A stretch of DNA of 64,000 nt, from positions 744,001-808,000 of the forward strand of contig JAPFFF010000030.1 of the NCBI GenBank assembly GCA_039105265.1, read 5' to 3'. Of this stretch, positions 53,926 to 62,587 are shown in pieces. Numbering within the stretch: position 1 is the first letter of the stretch; each line of letters begins with the position of its first letter. Below the pieces are notes generated by a model. The model was given only the letters and a program-made list of their open reading frames with translations. It was not told where the DNA came from and ran no database searches. This DNA is from Tritrichomonas musculus (Eukaryota > Parabasalia > Tritrichomonadida > Tritrichomonadidae). Position numbers and translations under genes: made by a program.

Positions 53926-55431
53926 ATGTTGACTTGCGAGAAGTGGCGCATCTTCAGCCAAACTTTGAAAGGACCGTCAACAGGGAATCCATTTGTTGAT
54001 GTGAAGCTCACTGCAGTTTTCAGTGGCCCAAATGAACGAATAGAAACGGAAGGCTTTTATAATGGCAATGGAAACTATGTCATTCGTTTGATGCCAACAG
54101 AGGAAGGTGATTGGAATTACATCACCAAATCAAATGTTGAAGAATTAAACTCAAAAACAGGCTCATTTAAAGTTACTGCGCCATCAGGGAATAATCATGG
54201 CCGTGTTCTTTTGAAGAATGATGTTTTTCCTTTGGGACCACTAAATGATTATCATTCAGAAAAAGAATTCCACTTTTGTTATGAAGACAAGACGAAATAT
54301 TTACCATTTGGTACAACATGTTATGCCTGGATTTATCAAAAACCAGAAATTTGTGAAAAAACTCTGGATTCATTACGACATGCACCATTCAATAAGATTC
54401 GTATGTGCATCTTCCCAAAGCATTACACATACAACACAACTGATCCTGATAGGTATCCTTTTGACGGATCAAGAGAGAAAGGGTTCGACTTTACTCGCTT
54501 TAACACTGAATTTTATGAAGATCTAGAACATAGAATACAGCAACTTGATGAAATTGGAATCCAAGCAGATATTATATTATTCCATCCTTATGACAACTGG
54601 GGATTTTCCACGATGACTCCTGAACAAGACAATTTCTATCTCAAATACACAGTATCTCGCCTTTGTTCCTTCAAAAATATTTGGTGGTCACTTGCCAACG
54701 AATATGATCTAATGAGAGCAAAATCAATCGAAGATTGGGAACGATTTGCACGAATTGTCAACCGATTTGATCCCTATGGCCATCTCCGATCCATTCATGA
54801 GTGTTTCTCATTTTATGATTATACAAAACCATGGATCACTCACTGCTCGATCCAGCGAATCGACATTTACAAGACATCGGAAGCCACAACCGAATGGCGC
54901 CAATTATATCACAAGCCGATTGTTATTGACGAATGTGCGTATGAAGGCAACATCAATTACGGCTGGGGAAACATTGACGGCGAAGAGATGACACGACGAT
55001 TCTGGGAAGGATGCATAAGAGGCGGCTATTTAACACACGGCGAAGTTTATGTTGACAAAGGAGATCAAGTTTGGTGGTCACATGGGGGAACTCTCCATGG
55101 AACTTGCACGGAGAGGATTGCTTTTTGCAGGAAAATATTCGAAGAGGCACCAGATGATGCAGAACCTTTGAAACTGTCAATTGAAAACCACTTGGCAAAC
55201 TGGGATGTGCCTTGTTTTCATGCAGGCAACAAGTACTTCTTGTACTACTTCGGATTCTTCCAGCCGTTATTCAGAACTTACTCATTACCAGAAGGTCATG
55301 CTTATGAGATAGAAATCATTGACACATGGGATATGACTATTAAGAAATTACCTGGTACATTCGAAGGTGATATTAAAATTGACCTTCCACAGAAAAAGTT
55401 CATTGCTATTAGAATGAATGAAGTTTGCTAA
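53926..55431 (+). CDS. Bacterial-type glycoside hydrolase (DUF5060 - DUF4038 - DUF5605)
   Basis: A 501-residue protein. An N-terminal beta domain (about 5-85, DUF5060-like: EKWRIFSQTLKGPSTGNPF, EEGDWNYIT) precedes a TIM-barrel DUF4038-like domain (about 90-375). In the barrel Glu259 in WWSLANEYD fits the acid/base and Glu336 in PIVIDECAYEG fits the nucleophile of retaining glycosidases. A C-terminal beta domain (about 430-501, DUF5605-like) follows. Relatives are mainly gut bacterial enzymes acting on plant or mucin-type glycans; the exact substrate is not readable. No signal peptide, so it is either cytosolic or exported otherwise. No introns; lateral transfer from bacteria is likely. Frame intact, more GC-rich than its flanks. 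Confidence 0.9.
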   Translation: MLTCEKWRIFSQTLKGPSTGNPFVDVKLTAVFSGPNERIETEGFYNGNGNYVIRLMPTEEGDWNYITKSNVEELNSKTGSFKVTAPSGNNHGRVLLKNDVFPLGPLNDYHSEKEFHFCYEDKTKYLPFGTTCYAWIYQKPEICEKTLDSLRHAPFNKIRMCIFPKHYTYNTTDPDRYPFDGSREKGFDFTRFNTEFYEDLEHRIQQLDEIGIQADIILFHPYDNWGFSTMTPEQDNFYLKYTVSRLCSFKNIWWSLANEYDLMRAKSIEDWERFARIVNRFDPYGHLRSIHECFSFYDYTKPWITHCSIQRIDIYKTSEATTEWRQLYHKPIVIDECAYEGNINYGWGNIDGEEMTRRFWEGCIRGGYLTHGEVYVDKGDQVWWSHGGTLHGTCTERIAFCRKIFEEAPDDAEPLKLSIENHLANWDVPCFHAGNKYFLYYFGFFQPLFRTYSLPEGHAYEIEIIDTWDMTIKKLPGTFEGDIKIDLPQKKFIAIRMNEVC

Positions 55432-56135
55432 GAATTTTTTTTTTTAAATAGTTTGTTTAATACATGCTTTTATATATATTTAATTACTTCTCTTTATTTT
55501 GAATAAAAAATAAACTTGAGATTTGGATATGAATAATGAGTCTTTGGGATGCATTAAGTCAAAATTCATTTGCTTGTTTTTGGCTGTATCAACTAATTCA
55601 GATGACTCCATGCCCATTATTACAAACATTTTTTTTTTCAAACAATAAATTGATGAGTTATTCAATCATTCCATATAAAAGAAGAAAAACAAATCAGTTT
55701 TTCATGCAGTAAACTATTTTCCTTCATCATAATGCACAGAAACATTCAATGTAACATTGAACTTAATTGACTTCTTCTAAATATTTCTTCTATTGATCAA
55801 TAATCATCCATGAATTACCATTTGATTAGTATTACTAGAAGGAGTTAAAAACATAAATAAAAAATGTTTAAACAATACAATAGTATTATAGATATAGCCA
55901 TTCTAGATATAATTGAAAATGTAAAAAAATAGCAAATGATAATTAAAGCAAGTACTTATTTGTTATTAATTACTTTTATCTAAAAGTTTTCTTTTAAAAA
56001 CATCACCAAATAACATTAAAAGCTTAAAAAACATAAAAAAACAAAAAGAAAAGTAAAAATGTTTATTAGTAAAGAAAATTACTAGTTATATAAAATGAAT
56101 TGATTCAATACCTCATCTGTTTTCACATCTGTCAT
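55432..56135. other. Intergenic with a possible minus-strand gene remnant
   Basis: On the minus strand about 55770-55480 the frames read FNVTLNVSVHYDEGK, stops, then MFVIMGMESSELVDTAKNKQ and MNFDLMHPKDSLFISKSQVY. The composition looks protein-like but no family is recognised; it may be a relic. The rest is AT-rich. Confidence 0.35.
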
Positions 56136-57731
56136 TCATTGTCCTGATCCATAATCATCTGGTGTTAATCTTAGTTCGTCTTCATTATCGTCTAGATCCA
56201 CTCTTACATTTTCATCAATACCACTTGGTTCTTCTTTTGCACCAGTTTCATCTTGTGCAACTTTTTGTTCTTCTGGGGCTTCTACCGGCTTCACTTCTGA
56301 TTTTACATAAAGTTCATCTGGTGCCACTTTCACGTTTTCTTTGATTAGTCTGTTTGGCGTGTATGGAGGCGGTTCTGTTCCAACAAAAACAAGTGAAATT
56401 GAATTTCCTGCAATGCAGAATAAAGCGTCTTTTTTGATCGTTGTCTCAGCTGGTGCGTAAACATTGAAATCTGGTTTGACTATTGCAGGCTTTTTTTTAG
56501 ACTTTCGTGTTTTATTTTTAGAGTTTTGTGTTTCATCTTCAGACTCTTGTGTTTCATCTTTAGACTCTTGTGCTTCATCTTTAGACTCTTGTGTTTCATC
56601 TTTAGACTCTTGTGTTTCATCTTCAGACTCTTGTGCTTCATCTTTAGACTCTTGTGCTTCATCTTTAGACTCTTGTGTTTCATCTTTAGACTCTTGTGTT
56701 TCATCTTTAGACTCTTGTGTTTCATCTTCAGAGTAATGTGCTTCATCAGGTGCGAATTTTATGGAACTTGGTTCTGCGGTAAGGATCTCGCCATAAATGT
56801 TATGTCCACAACCGAGGACCTTCCCTTTTTGTGTGATGAAAAGAGAATGAAAACTGCCAGCTGAAGCAGAAATGATTTTGTGTTTAAGTCCTGGAATTTC
56901 TGTGAATTTATTTATCAAAGGCCTTTCTTTTCCAAGTCCCAGCCGACCACTGTCATTCGATCCGCGGCCAAAGACTCGTCCATCTCTACAAACAGCCAAA
57001 CAGTGGCCCGCTATTCCTGACACTTCTTTTATTCTTATTCCCTGAAAATCATTCAACAACACAAATTTCAATTTTCCTTTTGTCTCATTTGCGTATGGGA
57101 CATCTGCACTGTAGGCCAGACCAGTCGAATCAATTGCAACGACAAACGAGGTGCAGCAGGCGATGCTGACAGCCTTTTCGTCAGAAGGAAGGGAAACAAA
57201 ATTAATGTCTTCATTACCTTCTCTCATGTCTCCTGATGTTATATACAATATCATTCCTCTATCGTCAACTACTGCTGCTGTGAAGCCACCACCAAAAAGA
57301 TGAGTCGGGTTGTGATCATTTAGGTTCAGAAAAACTGGAGTACCTGAATTGTGACCTGTATGTGAATATGCAATTTGGTTGGTCTCTGAATTTGGACTAG
57401 AAAAAAGGTATAAGGTGTAATTACAGCCACAAACAGCTGAAATAATTTTGCAGGGATGGCCTCTTTTGTCTTTGAGCTCAATTAATTCTTCTTTATTAAT
57501 CGGCCTTTTCTTTTGGGTTCCAAGGATTTGTCCATTTTTATTGTTACCAATTGCATATCCTTGATTTTCATTTGTCACCCATAGAGTATGATCATAACAC
57601 GCTGATATTGAGAAAAGTGAAGATATGTTGAGATGGGATTTAATTGGAGGGCTGATGCATTTAAAATTAACAGCTTTGTTGTTTGATTCTTCGTTAAGCC
57701 TGGAATCTTCGTTGTATCCACAAACTTCCAT
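56136..57731 (-). CDS. RCC1-like beta-propeller protein with acidic heptad repeats
   Basis: A 531-residue protein, MEVCGYNEDSRLNEESNNKA onward. RCC1-like blades include YAIGNNKNGQILG, DGRVFGRGSNDSGRLGLGKE and KVLGCGHNIYGEIL. Between the last two strands of the propeller sits an acidic tandem repeat (about 336-410), eleven near-copies of DETQESK, after which the propeller resumes (PAETTIKKDALFCIAGNSIS ... VFVGTEPPPYTPN). An acidic tail follows (PDELYVKSEVKPVEAPEEQK). It is the intact cousin of the broken gene at 32.5-34.6 kb but lacks that gene's N-terminal module. RCC1 propellers bind proteins or act as GEFs; no specific partner can be named. Confidence 0.87.
   Translation of the reverse strand: MEVCGYNEDSRLNEESNNKAVNFKCISPPIKSHLNISSLFSISACYDHTLWVTNENQGYAIGNNKNGQILGTQKKRPINKEELIELKDKRGHPCKIISAVCGCNYTLYLFSSPNSETNQIAYSHTGHNSGTPVFLNLNDHNPTHLFGGGFTAAVVDDRGMILYITSGDMREGNEDINFVSLPSDEKAVSIACCTSFVVAIDSTGLAYSADVPYANETKGKLKFVLLNDFQGIRIKEVSGIAGHCLAVCRDGRVFGRGSNDSGRLGLGKERPLINKFTEIPGLKHKIISASAGSFHSLFITQKGKVLGCGHNIYGEILTAEPSSIKFAPDEAHYSEDETQESKDETQESKDETQESKDEAQESKDEAQESEDETQESKDETQESKDEAQESKDETQESEDETQNSKNKTRKSKKKPAIVKPDFNVYAPAETTIKKDALFCIAGNSISLVFVGTEPPPYTPNRLIKENVKVAPDELYVKSEVKPVEAPEEQKVAQDETGAKEEPSGIDENVRVDLDDNEDELRLTPDDYGSGQ
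56518..56726. repeat. 21-bp tandem repeat in the RCC1-like gene
   Basis: About ten units of 21 bp (CTTTAGACTCTTGTGTTTCAT on the plus strand) encode the DETQESK heptads. Because 21 is divisible by 3, other frames are also open, giving cysteine- and lysine-rich shadow frames that are not genes. Confidence 0.95.
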
Positions 57732-58926
57732 TGTTTTTAAATTTTCGGAAAAGCTGCACTTTTTTAAATTCTCACAATTTTATTTTATAAACATTGAAAA
57801 AGATTTTCACCAAAAGTGCAAAGTTTCCAAATTAAAATAATTGGTATAGTGGGTGAAAAAAAGTCAATGTTTGGGTAAAATATTAGGGTAGAAAAATAAA
57901 AAGCTAATCTCAGAATATAAAAAAAGAATTGAATAAATTTATTGAAATATAATTCTGAGAATTTCAATGCTGATAATCAAAAAGTTGTAAGTGTTCTGAG
58001 TTTATTGTGAATGTTATGAAGTTATTTTACTTACTGTATTCAAAATAAAAACTTTTCTGAGAAATTATTTTTTAAAATTTATTTTAAATTTTCAATAAGT
58101 GAAACAGACTTTATGAAAATAGGCTTGTTATTTTGAGAATCAATATCCAAAAAGTCAATTTTTTACATCTGATACTCGATTATCAGTTTAAAAATCTGAT
58201 ATTGAGATTATCGATTATCATGATATATCTTTTATTGAATCGTAAAAAAAAATATTTTAAGTCCAGTTAATGATAAATTAAAGTAATACAATAATGATTA
58301 TCATTAAATGAACCAACACCAATATCATTATTTTCTTTTTCACATCTTTTGCAGGTTGCCCTTTTGGAATGCATTCAACTGTTTTATTATTTAAACATAA
58401 CCAAGATGTTCTAAATAACTGAATAATTTTTTTTTAGGTGTTGAAGCTTTTTTTATTTTTTTGAAATTATTTATTTTTAAGCTCAAGTTTTACTAATATG
58501 TTTTAATAATATTGAAACATACGCTATCTGAATTGTGAAAAATAAAAGAATTACATTAATAATATTCAAAATTAAATGATATATTTTTATTATAGGCATA
58601 CTTATTATTATGTAAATATATAAATATGAATCGTTGGATTTAAATTAATAACGTATAAAAAGTTCCTATTTTATGGATGATAACTTTTAGTGCAATTTGT
58701 CATGTTGACTTTGATAACGAAAAACTCTTAACAGACATTTGTTGATCAATCTTTTCAAAGCTGACAATCTCTGCTACTAATACCAATAATTTGCCTTAAT
58801 AAGGTAAATAATGATATAAGGATTAAATTAAATTTTCGTAAATAATTGAATGAACAAATAAAAATACAATTCTGAACTTTATATTTTTTTTTTTTTTTGA
58901 AATATTATTTGGTCAAACAATATCGA
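57732..58926. other. Intergenic, 1.2 kb
   Basis: AT-rich. A short open piece near 58350-58428 (SFAGCPFGMHSTVLLFKHNQ) is the only protein-like patch and is too short to call. Confidence 0.45.
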
Positions 58927-61545
58927 ATGACGATTTCTGGTGAAAATTTAACGATTTTTCAAAAGTTTGGTGAATTTTGCAAAAACTATTGGAATATACG
59001 AGGTCCTCCAAGTGAGTTCTGTGACAAAATAATGAAAGAATTTCCAATCAAAGATATTGAAATGGTGACTTTATTTTTTCTACAAAAAGTTGGTGAAAAT
59101 CCCAAAGAATTCAATACATCTACCTGTGAATACATGCTTTCAATTATTTCTGATGATCCATCAATTGTTTTTGCCAATCTAGACCTGAATAATCAGTCAC
59201 TTGTAATTGGTGCTCGAAAAGTTGTTGAAATGATCAAGATTGAATCATTCAATGCCTTACCTGTCTATAGTGAAAAGTCAGCCAACACTGTTCTTAATGC
59301 ATTACTAGTAGTTTTAATGAATGAAAACAAGGCAGAATTGAAGAGAGATGTGTTACAATTGTCTCAATTTCCTTACTTTTGCATACTAATTTCATCGGGA
59401 CGATTATTTTCCTCAGAAAAGTACAAAAGTGCGCAAATGTTATTTAAAGAAAATAATCCATTTGATGTGCCAATTCGTCAGCTACCAATGACGCAAGCTT
59501 ATTTGGCCATTGCTTTGTTTCCTGGCAATTTAATCGAGCCTCTTTATGCGAATGATAAATTTCGAAATTTATTCTTTTTGTTTGCTGTTTTTCAGCTTGT
59601 AATTCTTGATAACACGAATGTGAAGATACTTTTAACTGACTCAACGTCAGCTTGTATTTTTAACTATTTTACTATGAATTATCTAGTTTGCCCTTCTTAC
59701 ATCTTGTCATTTTATTTGATCAATTTTCCTCATAAACATTTCAATTCAAAAAACATAATAAAAATGAACGATTTACGATCATCGTTTGAGGAGAATGATT
59801 ATTATGAAGATTACAATTCGGATCATTTTTTGATGGATAGTAATGATTCATCAAATTCATCAAGTACAATAAAATATTCACAAGAAAACATTTTGAACTT
59901 TTTCTATGAAAAAGGACGATCAGATCAGAATCAAAAATACTTCGTTTTTAATTCGGACATCATCCATGAAATCCTTCCAAATGGCATATTGCCAACCTAT
60001 GACAAAGCCCTAGATTTTTTGACATTAAAACCTGACTCTTTTTCAATTGATACCTTAATTGACGATGCTCTGAATTATCCGTCATTCACATCAGAAATTG
60101 CAAACATTTTCATGATGAAATTGAAAGAGAAAAATATCGCCGATGCAGTGAATTTGGCAAACCAGATTCTAAAGAGAGTTGAAGATATAAGAATTACTTG
60201 GATTGCTCAGCAAGTTTTCTTTCCAATCATGACTTCTTTGTATGAGTGTTTGAATGAGATTTACGATGAGTATCAATTTGAAGTTTTGCTTTTTCTTTTC
60301 TTTTCATTTTATGAAGGCTGCACGAGCCAAGGCGATGAAGAAATTCTCAAAATACTTCGAAAATTCAATTCAAATTTTGATGAACAATTTCGGTTATATC
60401 TTGACAACTTTTTGAATCAAACCGAAGAACTTATTATATCAAATGATATTGATGTGAATGATCAAAGGCCAATTAAAAAACTAATCGCTTTTTTGAATAA
60501 ATGTATTGAGAGAAATGACGTTGATTCATCTGATGTAATGAAGTGTCCTTATCTGTTTTTGAGCGCTTTCATTTGGGGAATAAAAACAATCCATCCAAAT
60601 TCATTCAAGTTGCTTACATTGAAGTTTCCTAAATATAAAATATTGAAGAAGTTCTTCGTTCATCTTTCGTGCTGTCAACGAAGCAAGAAAGATCAAGAAT
60701 TGAAAGAATCAAGCAACTTTATTTTTAACGTTTCTTCATTCTATTTTTCATTCGACCTTTTGACAAGATTTCCGCCAACAAACGAAGAAGGAATTCGTCT
60801 GATCATCCTTCAACATCTGCAGCAGATATCAATGCCAGAGACAGGAATAAAGCAGGTCGAAGGGATCATCATTTCGTGGAGGGCTTGGATGAAAATTTTT
60901 TCAATTGAAAAATTTGTTTTGATTCTGATTGAAACGATCATCTGGGCGGGCGGAAGCAAGCTTGATCAGATGAAAACGAGAAATTCTTTTCTTTATGCTG
61001 AGCGGTTATTAGCAACCGTTTTTTTGAATTCAATAAAAACAAGTATGTGTATATCACTCAACGATCAAAAAGAATTCAATTTTGACACAAAAAAATTTGA
61101 AAGAAAAAGTGTCGATAATTCTAACAATAATGCCGATGTTGTTGATCTTGAGTATAATAATAAAATTGATCAGTCTTTTAGAATTGCGATATGGACGGCC
61201 CTGGAATTCGTCAACAATTATCAGGGCGAATATTCAGATGGAATCGGCATCGCTTCTTTTTGTTTGCTGCTGAATATCTCAATGAAAAACGATTGGAAAT
61301 CTGAATTTAAACAAATGCTTGAGTTCAGTAACAAAATGTTGAAAGAATCAAATTGGAAATCTTTGAAAAATTCTTTTGGTACTAATTTGTTGTTCCTTTC
61401 ATTGTCAATTCTTGATATTCATGACTTGATTCGAATCGATATGTTTGATTTTGATTTCTTACAAATGAATTGGAGATTTGGAATCAGCTTTTTCTTTATA
61501 AAATCTGCATTTAAACGACTTAAAAAATTGAATTTGATTCCATAA
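58927..61545 (+). CDS. Large helical protein, function unknown
   Basis: The open frame reaches back to a TTG at 58897; the first ATG is at 58927, giving 872 residues (MTISGENLTIFQKFGEFCKN onward). The sequence is leucine/phenylalanine/asparagine rich and looks all-helical, with helix pairs of the kind seen in HEAT/ARM-type solenoids (for example NALLVVLMNENKAELKRDVL, ILIETIIWAGG). One polar acidic insertion occurs (about 283-330, EENDYYEDYNSDHF, NDSSNSSST). No signal peptide, catalytic motif or known domain is recognised. The frame is intact over 2.6 kb, so it is surely expressed. An importin- or cohesin-associated-type scaffold is conceivable but is inference only. Confidence 0.8.
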   Translation: MTISGENLTIFQKFGEFCKNYWNIRGPPSEFCDKIMKEFPIKDIEMVTLFFLQKVGENPKEFNTSTCEYMLSIISDDPSIVFANLDLNNQSLVIGARKVVEMIKIESFNALPVYSEKSANTVLNALLVVLMNENKAELKRDVLQLSQFPYFCILISSGRLFSSEKYKSAQMLFKENNPFDVPIRQLPMTQAYLAIALFPGNLIEPLYANDKFRNLFFLFAVFQLVILDNTNVKILLTDSTSACIFNYFTMNYLVCPSYILSFYLINFPHKHFNSKNIIKMNDLRSSFEENDYYEDYNSDHFLMDSNDSSNSSSTIKYSQENILNFFYEKGRSDQNQKYFVFNSDIIHEILPNGILPTYDKALDFLTLKPDSFSIDTLIDDALNYPSFTSEIANIFMMKLKEKNIADAVNLANQILKRVEDIRITWIAQQVFFPIMTSLYECLNEIYDEYQFEVLLFLFFSFYEGCTSQGDEEILKILRKFNSNFDEQFRLYLDNFLNQTEELIISNDIDVNDQRPIKKLIAFLNKCIERNDVDSSDVMKCPYLFLSAFIWGIKTIHPNSFKLLTLKFPKYKILKKFFVHLSCCQRSKKDQELKESSNFIFNVSSFYFSFDLLTRFPPTNEEGIRLIILQHLQQISMPETGIKQVEGIIISWRAWMKIFSIEKFVLILIETIIWAGGSKLDQMKTRNSFLYAERLLATVFLNSIKTSMCISLNDQKEFNFDTKKFERKSVDNSNNNADVVDLEYNNKIDQSFRIAIWTALEFVNNYQGEYSDGIGIASFCLLLNISMKNDWKSEFKQMLEFSNKMLKESNWKSLKNSFGTNLLFLSLSILDIHDLIRIDMFDFDFLQMNWRFGISFFFIKSAFKRLKKLNLIP

Positions 61546-61743
61546 AAAAATATTGTTCAATTCAATAAGTTGTTTTTAATAAAAGAAATATTTTTCTTTT
61601 TTAAAATAACAATTATAGAAATGCTTTTTATGATTCTCAGTATTTTATTAAACATCATTTTATTAATTTAAGTATAATTGTTATGAATCTAGATTTTTTT
61701 TATTCATTCTTTACTGATAAAAATGCAAAATTAATAAATTTGT

Positions 61744-62020
61744 TTATTTCTCGATGATTTCTTTGATATATTCATTAACAAAGTCTTTATCAACATTTTC
61801 AAGATAATGGTGATCATCATATAAAAGTTTCCTGAGAATTTCTTTGAATGATGGCCTATTTGAAGGATCAGCAGACCAACATCTCTCAATTAAACTTCCA
61901 GAAGAACTTTTTTTGATGAACTTTGACAAAGGTCGACGATATTTCCATTCCTCAATCCATATTAAATAAGTAAAAAATATGGTTATACCTGGTCAGCATT
62001 TGGTCAGATTCTTTGACAGC
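61744..62020 (-). pseudogene. C-terminal remnant of a protein kinase
   Basis: Minus strand: LIWIEEWKYRRPLSKFIKKS, then LIERCWSADPSNRPSFKEIL (subdomain XI with the conserved Arg), RKLLYDDHHYLENVDKDFVN and a stop at 61744. CW..DP..RPSF.EI is the TKL/trichomonad kinase ending. The upstream sequence has no lysine, HRD or DFG motif, so only the end of the domain survives. Confidence 0.7.
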
Positions 62021-62148
62021 CCATGATGAATTAGAATGCCCTTGGACAATTAGATTTTTGTTTTATTAAAAAAATTTAAAATATGGTGGTTACTTTTTTA
62101 TTTGACCATTTTCGACTTTCAAAAAGAAACACTAATATAAGTTTAAGT

Positions 62149-62581
62149 TTATTCTTTTAATCCATCATAGAATGATTCAGTAATGGGTGGAATTTCTTTT
62201 TTATGACTATGAGCATTTGATTTAATTCTACCAAATAAGATTGAATAAGGCTTTGTGAAAAGAGTCTCATCAAATTTTACAATGATTTCATTTATTTCTC
62301 TTTCAATATTACTCATTTTTTCATGGATTGAGCTCATCATGTCAGCTGGATATATAAGATATCTTCCAATGTCATCTTTTTCATTTCCTATTTGTATTTC
62401 GATATGCTTGTCATCAATTTGACGATAAATTGAATTTTTTTTTTTTCATCACTATAGTTTTTTTGATCAAAAACAATGGATATTGCAAAATAAAATCACT
62501 TAAAAATTGAGTTTTATAATCAAATAAAAACGATTGTGAATTGGATTGTAAAAGTAGTTTAAATAATAATTGAATAATCAT
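62149..62581 (-). pseudogene. Broken small gene, unrecognised
   Basis: From the ATG at 62581: MIIQLLFKLLLQSNSQSFLF, DYKTQFLSDFILQYPLFLIK, then a shift at the T12 run (62435-62446), and in another frame YRQIDDKHIEIQIGNEKDDI, GRYLIYPADMMSSIHEKMSN, IEREINEIIVKFDETLFTKP up to YDGLKE and a stop at 62149. About 140 codons in all. Both halves look like real protein. The single break is in a long homopolymer, so this could be an intact gene with a read error. No domain recognised. Confidence 0.5.
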
Positions 62582-62587
62582 TGTGAT

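Noticed and set aside
56464-56864. Cysteine-rich and lysine-rich frames over the RCC1 acidic repeat
   Set aside because: Shadows of the 21-bp tandem repeat in the intact RCC1-like gene.
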